Assembly: GCF_010093535.1 (NCBI RefSeq)
Contig: NW_022985164.1
Location: 946,869 to 1,010,868, forward strand
Reading direction: 5' to 3'
DNA from: Lindgomyces ingoldianus
Lineage: Eukaryota > Ascomycota > Dothideomycetes > Pleosporales > Lindgomycetaceae
Length of the DNA: 64,000 nucleotides
The notes under the pieces are model-generated. The model was given only the letters and a program-made list of their open reading frames with translations, ran no database searches and was not told the DNA's origin. Shown piece by piece: positions 57,141 through 64,000 of this stretch; position 1 is the first letter of the stretch, and every line of letters starts with the position of its first letter. Both the position numbers and the translations under genes were made by a program.

Positions 57141-58310
57141 ATGAAGCCTTTATCTCTTCATTTTCTTGTTTCGCTCTCGTTCTGGGGGCTGGCCCGAGGA
57201 GAAATCCTAATTCCGGAGCCTGGTGGACCATATGCGGTCGGATATAATACGATGAAACTAGTAGACGAATCGAGAATCGATCCCTACGATCCCGGTCACG
57301 GCAAACGAAACGTCATGATGTCCCTATTCTATCCCGTGGCTCGAGAGGACTGCCAGCAGATGTGTTCGATCAACTACATGCCCCCAATCACAGCTACATT
57401 TGAGGATGGTTTTGCAGCTGAATTAGGGTTAACACTTCCTAATGGTACATTCGCGTCGATTAATTGGCAATCCTGTTGCAAAGTGTCTCATAGAGGTATC
57501 CAGGCCATGGAAAAGTTTCCCGTTGTTCTGTTCTCTCCCGGTCTAGGCGGTTCCCGTCTCCTGTACAGCGCGATGGCGCAAAAGTTGGCGAGCGCCGGCT
57601 ACGCGGTGGCTACAATGGACCATACATACGAAGGGGTAGTCGTGGAGTATCCTGATGGAAGCTACATAGTGGGCTGGAATCAATCGTACCTGGAATACCT
57701 CTTTGACCCGGCTTTCCCGGAGCGGGTGGAATCGGTGCTTGATATTCGAGTGCAGGATGCACAATTCGTATTGACTCAATTAGGACAGCTTGCAGTTGTT
57801 AAGAGTCTCATACCTGGAGCTACTTGCGCCTTTAATATCGGACACTCAGGATTCTATGGCCATTCATTCGGCGGTGCAACGGCGTTAGCAGCCCTGGCGA
57901 GAGACCATCGCTTGAACGGCGGTCTTAACCTTGATGGATCGCAATATGGAGTCAATCAAGACATCCACCGACCGGCAATGCTATTCGGTCGAGATGACCC
58001 TCATTCTCACAATCGCACAAACGACGCTACATGGGCAGCAGTTTGGGACCATATGAAGGGTTGGCGAAGGGAACTGGGATTGAGCCACTCACAACACACC
58101 ACTTTTATGGACGCTCCCTTGTTGATCAAGATGGCTGGACTACCTGACAGCGACGTAATCAGGGGGATTTTAGGAGAGCTAGACGGAGCGCGCGCATTTG
58201 AAATAATCACGAAATACGTTGAAGCGTTCATGGATTTCGCACTGAAGGGGAGACGTAGCGAACTATTCTCAGGGCCCAGTAAAGCCTATCCGGAGATTCG
58301 TGTATCCTAA
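57141..58310 (+). CDS. Secreted PAF-acetylhydrolase-like esterase
   Basis: A 389-residue single-exon protein with a near-perfect start context (GCCACCATGA). Residues 1-20 are a signal peptide ending ALARG-like (FWGLARG). Alpha/beta-hydrolase fold of the platelet-activating-factor acetylhydrolase type: FPVVLFSPGLGG (126-137, oxyanion region), YGHSFGG with nucleophile Ser242 (lipase box GHSFG, 240-244), Asp265 in LNLDGS, and a likely catalytic His in SHSQHTTFMD (about 315-325). Two N-glycosylation sites (NGT at 101, NQS at 180) and several cysteines (70, 75, 112, 113, 229) fit an extracellular enzyme. The substrate is probably a short-chain ester or oxidised phospholipid; this is family inference. 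Confidence 0.88.
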   Translation: MKPLSLHFLVSLSFWGLARGEILIPEPGGPYAVGYNTMKLVDESRIDPYDPGHGKRNVMMSLFYPVAREDCQQMCSINYMPPITATFEDGFAAELGLTLPNGTFASINWQSCCKVSHRGIQAMEKFPVVLFSPGLGGSRLLYSAMAQKLASAGYAVATMDHTYEGVVVEYPDGSYIVGWNQSYLEYLFDPAFPERVESVLDIRVQDAQFVLTQLGQLAVVKSLIPGATCAFNIGHSGFYGHSFGGATALAALARDHRLNGGLNLDGSQYGVNQDIHRPAMLFGRDDPHSHNRTNDATWAAVWDHMKGWRRELGLSHSQHTTFMDAPLLIKMAGLPDSDVIRGILGELDGARAFEIITKYVEAFMDFALKGRRSELFSGPSKAYPEIRVS

Positions 58311-59328
58311 ATTCAGAAATACACACAGAGAGCCGCTTGCTGGTGCACTAATTCGACCCATCAATATTTCTCGCATGGTGTGTTCTCGAACCGCTGTTCG
58401 GGGCTTGTGGACCCCTCACATTCACATTCAGGATCCGTCAAGCGCTTGATGAAGGTGATATCTTGCTAAGCGCCCACGATGGTTCCAGGACTTGAACATC
58501 TCGTGATGCTCGCTCGACTGCTTACACCCCGAAACATCCACGCCTCTCCCAGCCCAACAAAACACCCCTTCGACATTCGAGAAAGAACTATTCACAGGCA
58601 GGTAATCCAAGAACCCAAATGCAACAATCTTCAAAACTTGTACCACCGTCAGCTAATATCCATTTTAAGCCCGGTGTGTGCGTTCATGCTGCCCTATCCA
58701 ATCTTGGGATGCGCATATATTGCACTTCCGAAAGCGGGTATATTATGTGCACGCACTGACAGCATGGAACAGGGATACGCAAGTTAGCTCCCGCATGTCA
58801 CGCATGGTGATTGGGTGCGCGTCCGCAGTGAGTGGCTTTTGGGGTGATTCGTTTCTGCGATGTGCTGCCACTCAGCGCTTGTCACTGGCACTCTGGAGAG
58901 GAGGGGCGCACTTCAACCGCCTGCAATGGATGCCAGCGCTGGGGGCTCGTTCGATGGCTCGGCTGACAGACCTGGCAGCGGGCCAACCGCTGGCGACCAC
59001 ACGGCCAGACGGCAGAGCTGGGCGCTGGGCAGAGCTTGTCGGGAGGGCCTGCCTTTAAACGGGGTTATCCCGCCGCACTCAAGCTTCCTGCATCGCAAAA
59101 CTAGAGGCTGAGGTCCTGCATATCCATCGTGAACGACGGCCTTCTTGGTCCTGGGACCGCCCAGCGACGACTAATTGACGACGCATTTCGCCTTTCCGTC
59201 GACCTTCCGGGACATCGACGTGTGACACGAGCGAGCACTTCGCTCTCCCCGCCCAAGCTGACATCCATTTCGAAGACTGCATCAAACTTAGGACTCCCCC
59301 TTCCCCTACACAGCCTGCGATATTCACA
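58311..59328. other. Intergenic region between esterase and membrane-protein genes
   Basis: About 1 kb. GC-rich open frames at 58678-59058 (plus) and 58860-59111 (plus) overlap each other and lack any domain. The last 250 bp are the leader/promoter of the membrane-protein gene. No TATA box stands out. Confidence 0.4.
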
Positions 59329-60385
59329 ATGGGGTTCTTTATTCCACGGCACTGGCGATTCCCTAAGGTCATATGGGCGCTCTTGATCCTCGAGTTCCCG
59401 TTTACGGTCGCCAATCTGGCGCTCTTCGGCATCGCGGCACCGAATCTGTATCGGACGATATTATGGCAAGAAGGTGGGATGCATGGCTACAATAGCGATC
59501 CATCTACTGTATTGTATGCGGCTGCAAATCATCGGCCTGTGAAGACACCGCTGGTTTGGAGTAATTTGTAAGCTCCTCCTGTTTCCAGAGGATTGTCGAG
59601 ATGATGAGAGAATGAAAAGAACGATCAAGTGCTGACACTCCGCCCAGCCAAACTCAATTCAACCTCGTAGTCGGCGTCTTCAGCATGTTTGTCCTACTCA
59701 CCAAATTCACTATGTTCACCGTACACGCCTTCTGGCCGCTGCTATCTCTCATCGTCCACCTTGCGCTCGTCGCTCTCTGGGCCGTTAGCATCCACGCCCA
59801 GACGGCGCCGGACACGATTGACCCAAAGAGAGCTAACAACGGGCCGCCGTGGTATATCACTAAAAACTGCAATGTCTCGAGCTCGACGAGAATCAAAGGG
59901 TACTGTATGCAAGCGAAGAGTGCGTTTGCTGTTAGTGTGGTTATGCTGTATGTCTACCCCTTACCTCTCCTCCCCCCCAAACAAAATCCTAACATCCACC
60001 CTCCCTAAGCGTCCTCTTCGCCACTCACGCTATCATCGCCGCCTACTCTCTCCGCCCCACCAAAGAAGCCCGCATCGCACACGACCAAAAAGTCGCCGAA
60101 AAGAAAGCAGAGAAAGAGCTCTACGAATCCTCGCCCTATGACAACGAAATGACGGCGGATGAGCAATGGCAGCATATGTGGGAGCTGCAGCAATTGCCAA
60201 GAACTCCGGGCACTGCCGGTGGAATGCGGAGTCCCATGACGCCGAGGACGAAGGCGTTCAACTCGTTGGATGGAGGCCAGGGACACTATGCGAGAGAACC
60301 GCATCAGCCGGTGAGTCCAGTTGCGGAGGAGGAGCATGGGCAGTGGTATGAGGGGAGAGGGAAGGGGCAAGGGCAGGCCGTGTAG
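59329..60385 (+). CDS. Four-helix membrane protein, MARVEL-like, function unknown
   Basis: Three exons, 59329-59567, 59648-59947 and 60010-60385, with introns of 80 bp (GTAAGC...CGCCCAG, GCTGAC branch) and 62 bp (GTATGT...CCTAAG, CCTAAC branch); 304 residues. The N-terminal two thirds contain four hydrophobic helices (VIWALLILEFPFTVANLALF, VVGVFSMFVLLTKFTMF, FWPLLSLIVHLALVALWAV, and one across exon 2/3, VSVVMLVLFATHAIIAAYSL). The cytosolic tail (about 205-304) is basic then acidic/Pro-rich with RTPGTAGG and SPMTPRT sites. Such proteins are common in Pezizomycotina and mostly uncharacterised; a MARVEL-type role in membrane organisation is only a guess from topology. Confidence 0.83.
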
Positions 60386-60991
60386 ATGGGGTTGGAGACT
60401 AGGTGCAGAGAAGAGAGAGTGGAGAGGGATATAGAACGTGAGGGATGAGAGATATTTTGGGATGTCTTTTGCGGCGTTCGAGCGAGTGGGCATGTTTGGG
60501 ATACCTATCTGACACCCACTTTTTGGGTTATGGGATCTTGATGGGGATGTTATATACCTGGCGTACGCTTTGGGTTGTTTCGTCGGGCTTTTTATCGAGT
60601 AGGCATGAGATAACTGACCTTGTATCAATCCTTTGTCATCATCTAATATACCCCCATGAAACAAATTGTCAAAGGGATGTAATATTGCTGAAATCTTAGA
60701 ATGTCTGTCATGAGCTATGGATAGAGAAAAGCATTCACACGTCACAATCACACAACTATAAGTAAAGCTCACTACATAGACTGAGCCCGCGTCGCTAATT
60801 GCCCCATCCCAACACCATGCGCGAACCATTAAACAACTTCGACAGGCTGCTTTCAGCAGCAGTCAGCGCTATCTACTGACTAGAGTAACTTTGCACCAAG
60901 CATGAGACATGAAAAGTGTAAAGTACGACATGTTTGGTTCCCATTAATGTCCTCCCTAACTCCAGCAACCCGAATATACTGTAATCCTCCC
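60386..60991. other. Shared 3' region of convergent genes
   Basis: About 600 bp between two convergent stop codons; contains both 3' UTRs. A minus-strand open stretch at 60005-60829 overlaps the membrane-protein exon and starts outside any ATG-led domain, so it was not called. No other gene was seen. Confidence 0.5.
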
Positions 60992-61924
60992 TCACACCTT
61001 CAAAAACCTAATACTCTCCAACTGCTCCTTCCCACTCGTCTTTAAACTCACCCCCTTCACATCTTCCAAATCCCTTAACCCCTTCTCTAACCCCAACTTC
61101 TGCATCCCCCAACTATCGCTCCCTAGCGGCAACCTCAACGGAATCTCACCCTCACTTCCCGCCCCATTCCTCACAATTTCATACATAGCCCTTACCACAT
61201 CCCCCGCCTCCGCCCAATTCCTCGTCGCCTCAGGACTACTCTTATACACCCTGATCTGATTAGTCGGGAGCTTCGGATCCGTGTATGCTGGGTGCGGGAC
61301 CTCGCCACCCTGCGCTGTAGACGTGGATATGTAATTTGTTTTCACGCCGCCAGGCTCGATGCAACAGAAATGGATATTCCATTCCTCTGGCATCTCCTTA
61401 CTAACAGCTTCCGTGAAGCCTTCTAGTGCGAATTTCGACGCGTGGTAGAAGGCATTTCCGGGGAACGCGAGACGGCCGCCCATGGACGTTACTTGTAACA
61501 CCACGCCGCCTTGCTGGCCAGACGTAGGGTTGTTATCTCGGAATATGGGGAGCGTGAGTTGGGTCAGTAGCGCGGCGCCGAAGAAGTTGGTTTCCATGAT
61601 GGAGTGGGCCTGGGACATGGGTACACCTTCTGTGTCAGCGAGGAGGCCGTAGCCGGCGTTGTTGACTAGGACGTCGATTCGAGACCATTTTTGGAGTGTG
61701 GCGGTGAGAGCTGCGCGGATGGAGGATTCGGAAGTTACATCTAGTGCGAGTTTGAGGGTGTTGGGCGTGGTAGGGAGGGAGGAGAGAGAGGATGGGTTGC
61801 GGGCGGTTGCGACGACTCGGGAAGAGGTGTTGGTGGTGAGATAGGAGACGAGTTCATTGCCGATGCCTGTCGAACAGCCCGTTATAAACCAGACTGCATC
61901 TGGAGGGAGAGAGTATGGGGCCAT
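60992..61924 (-). CDS. Short-chain dehydrogenase/reductase
   Basis: A 310-residue single-exon protein. The frame is open for 20 further codons from a TTG; the ATG at 61924 (MAPYSLPPDAVWFITGCS) is used. Classical SDR layout: the NAD(P)-binding TGCSTGIG (14-21) and LVNNAGYG (about 88-95), a catalytic Ser in VTSMGG, and YHASK (Tyr-x3-Lys) before the PGGVKTNY loop. An Arg in VVATARNP after the second strand suggests NADP preference. The FALEGFTEAVSKEM helix and the overall sequence resemble fungal oxidoreductases related to retinol dehydrogenase/YbbO-type SDRs. The substrate is unknown. A TATATAG at about 62067-62074 on the minus strand may be its TATA box. Confidence 0.9.
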   Translation of the reverse strand: MAPYSLPPDAVWFITGCSTGIGNELVSYLTTNTSSRVVATARNPSSLSSLPTTPNTLKLALDVTSESSIRAALTATLQKWSRIDVLVNNAGYGLLADTEGVPMSQAHSIMETNFFGAALLTQLTLPIFRDNNPTSGQQGGVVLQVTSMGGRLAFPGNAFYHASKFALEGFTEAVSKEMPEEWNIHFCCIEPGGVKTNYISTSTAQGGEVPHPAYTDPKLPTNQIRVYKSSPEATRNWAEAGDVVRAMYEIVRNGAGSEGEIPLRLPLGSDSWGMQKLGLEKGLRDLEDVKGVSLKTSGKEQLESIRFLKV

Positions 61925-62862
61925 GGTTTGGAGTGTATGTGAGAGATGTGGAAGAACGGAAGATCTCGAGTGTATTGGAAACAAAGCTTTTAGAACGTGA
62001 AGACAGGCTGTAGGAAGAAAGGTTGGAAGTGGTTTACAGACACATCATAGCGGAGACTGGTCCAGCACTATATACCACACCCACCGTTCAAAATCTCTCC
62101 CTTTTATGTTCCATGATTTTCATTCGCCCATGGCGATACCTCGAGCGGATGTTGAGGCTGAGGCTCGACCTATCTCCACCGCACCTCCGCTTAGTAACGC
62201 GACGAGAAAGGAAATCACTTCCAGTCTAGAATAGCTACTGTGTGCCTCGCGTTAGGGAACTGTGTAAAGGGAAAGTTGAAGGGGGGCAGTGTTCAGTTGA
62301 GTGAGCGGAGTTAAATCAAGACTTGATGAGGCAACGGCGTTTGTGGTTGGGATTAGCCAATCAAATGGCGGACGGACGAACAGACGGACAACGGGGGATA
62401 AGTACTGAGAGAAAACGAAGGGAGAAAGAGGGCAATGTCGCTTGAAAATTGTCGAAGGCGATGTAGGAGTGTGCTATCATTCGCGACTATCTACAACAAA
62501 GTTGCTAGTTAAAGCACTTATGGTTTGTCAAGCGTTCCAAGGGTCCTCAGCTTGCGCCAGAGACAAAGGCCAAGTAATATTGAAGTGCAACTGGTACACT
62601 TCAAAGCCTGGAGGTGGGTGCCAGCCCCCGTCCCGTTCTTGCTTAAGACATTACGCCATACAGTCAGTAGAAGCGGGTTAAATAGAGTTCACCGATACTA
62701 TCAAGTCCGTGTCATTACGACAGCCTGACCTTCGGAACGCTGATGTTCAATAGTGATTACGCTCCTGAGCACTGGGGCTCATTGCCGTTTTAGAAAGTCC
62801 CTTAGAAGCATTCATCAGGCGACGTAGAACGGTTGGTGATATCAGGTGTTCTTGCCTAAGCA
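61925..62862. other. Intergenic region (SDR promoter, bHLH 3' flank)
   Basis: About 940 bp. It contains the SDR promoter near 61925-62100 and the 3' flank of the bHLH gene. Frames at 62023-62229 and 62442-62728 are short, overlapping and without domains. GGACGGACGAACAGACGGAC (about 62370-62390) is a short tandem GGAC-rich stretch. Confidence 0.4.
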
Positions 62863-64000
62863 TCACGTCGCATTCTCTGTTTCTGAGCCCGACTTTGATT
62901 CACTTTTCAGTTGTGTCTCAATTTCCGCTGGGTTTGAACTCGATCCCACCGAACCGCTCCTCCTAAGAGCGGCAAGTTCTCTTCGTAGCGCTTCCATTTC
63001 CAAGTCTTTTTGGTCGATCAATTTGTCCTTCTCAGAACATTGTTTCTGGAGTTGCTTGATGTACTCAATGGCGCTCTCGACCTTAGCCGCTTTTGAGTTG
63101 TTCGTTTGAGCACCCCCACTCGAGTCCGGACTTTTGGCATCCCTAGCATCCCTGGCGTGAATCTGAGGCGAGGGGAGGAGCTGTTGCATTTCTTGAAGTG
63201 CCGTGTTAATTCGATTTCGGCGACCTTGTTCAGCAATCTTGTGGGACGTCCGTTTTGATGTCAAGTTAGTCGATAACGACGTAGGATAGTTCACTCCGGG
63301 CACAGTTGTGCCGTCGAGGATATTCTGATAATTAGACTTGGATGCAAGTAAGAGAGCGTGAGTGTCATCAGAAACCGCTGTTCTTTATTAGCACGGTTTC
63401 TATCGAATCGATGGAGAATCTTACCACCCTCAGGGAGTAGAGGTTTTATGCTTGGAGAGATCTTTGGCCTCAAGGCCGGACTGACGAGGGCCGAACTCGT
63501 GCTGTTTCTCTTCTTCGAAGTCCTTCCCACTTTAGAGTCCGCTCTTCGTCCAGTTCCCAATGCGAATCCGGGGCTAGTTGGAGACGAGATAGCACTAAGC
63601 ATTGGACTCGGTTTACCCGACAACGCTGCTGTTGCAGAGGGCGTACTTAAGGGTCCTAACTTGGGCGTTTTCCGGGCAGGTATCCGTGGCGTCGGCTGGT
63701 CATCTTCTTGAGTTATGGTATCAATGCACGACAGTGGAGGTCTGTCTGCGGAGGCAGCTTCTGGAAGGGTGAGCTCCTCTAGGGGCGGCATTTCTTGTGG
63801 TGCGACGATATTGGGCGACTGTTGAAGGCGCATCAGAGATGCTGGTGTCGCTGGGCATGCTCTTTGACTGGGTGTTGCGCTTTGATTACCCTTGGCCACA
63901 ATGGCGGGAGAATGTGTCACCGAGGACGGCTTTGGAGGCGGGCCCATTTCGGACAGAGGTTCAGGAGAGATGGATTCGGTGCCAGAGCTGTCACAACTGC
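62863..64000 (-). CDS. PHO4/NUC-1-like bHLH transcription factor (partial, 5' end outside window)
   Basis: Visible exons are 64000-63425 and 63377-62863, with a 47 bp phase-1 intron (GTAAGA...GAACAG, GCTAATAA branch). 362 residues are present; the frame is open at the window edge, so the N-terminus is missing. Near the C-terminus lies a basic helix-loop-helix: SHKIAEQGRRNRINTAL has the His-Glu-Arg pattern that reads CACGTG. A long loop (QIHARDARDAKSPDSSGG) separates it from helix 2 (KVESAIEYIKQLQ), which runs into a leucine-rich coiled coil. Splicing restores PEGAVSDDTHALLLASKSNY, a block I associate with fungal NUC-1/PalcA-type phosphate regulators. It likely controls phosphate-acquisition genes. 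Confidence 0.87.

Noticed and set aside
60005..60829. 274-codon minus-strand frame opposite the membrane-protein gene
   Set aside because: Overlaps a well-supported exon on the plus strand; low-complexity peptide without a domain.
61925..61984. Longer N-terminus for the SDR
   Set aside because: The upstream start is TTG; the first ATG gives the standard SDR N-terminus.

Overview
The window is nuclear DNA of a filamentous ascomycete (Pezizomycotina; a leotiomycete-like fungus is possible but not shown). Evidence: short 47-80 bp spliceosomal introns with GTRNGY-type donors and CTAAC/CTAAT-like branch points, a Zn2Cys6 regulator, a NUC-1/PHO4-type bHLH factor, a fungal D-xylulokinase, and transposons carrying the C-to-T (CpA to TpA) damage typical of repeat-induced point mutation (RIP). 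It is a two-compartment segment.

Positions 1 to about 32480 form an AT-rich block with no intact gene. It is a stack of nested, RIP-mutated mobile elements: a Ty1/Copia remnant (+) holding a solo LTR; a Ty3/Gypsy element (-) split by a Fot/Pogo-type DNA transposon (7262-9463); a second Gypsy remnant (+) split by a full-length chromodomain Gypsy (14291-19955, target duplication ACTAG); a deleted Fot-type element (21165-27965) split by a second copy of the same Gypsy (22228-27891, duplication ATAGG); and a final cluster of solo LTRs of two families around a third Fot-type remnant (29991-32477). Several joins can be checked exactly: removing an inserted element plus one target duplication restores the reading frame of the host element.

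Positions 32480 to 37200 are a transition zone: an unassigned ORF remnant, a gene for an F-box-like protein with a zinc finger, and two adjacent pseudogenes on the minus strand (a NoCut/abscission-regulator-like zinc-finger gene and the N-terminal part of a STAND-type helo-like protein).

Positions 38000 to 64000 are gene-dense with normal base composition. In order: MFS drug:H+ antiporter (+); Zn2Cys6 transcription factor (-, convergent with the transporter); PH-domain protein (-); a roughly 3 kb gene-poor gap; a small secreted protein (+); D-xylulokinase (-); mitochondrial-type CDF metal transporter with a GC-AG intron (-); monoacylglycerol-lipase-like hydrolase (-), divergent from an OXNAD-type flavin oxidoreductase (+); a secreted PAF-acetylhydrolase-like esterase (+); a four-helix membrane protein (+); a short-chain dehydrogenase (-); and a PHO4/NUC-1-like bHLH factor (-) running off the right edge.

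The genes look like ordinary, mostly unrelated housekeeping and accessory functions. I do not see a biosynthetic cluster, CRISPR array, tRNA, rRNA or a clearly new system. The most interesting signals are the un-RIPped 3' tail of one DNA transposon, the weak RIP at element edges, the GC-AG intron, the decayed STAND/NoCut pair next to the repeat boundary, and the small secreted protein. Gene starts were moved to real ATG codons where an open frame began with TTG or GTG.
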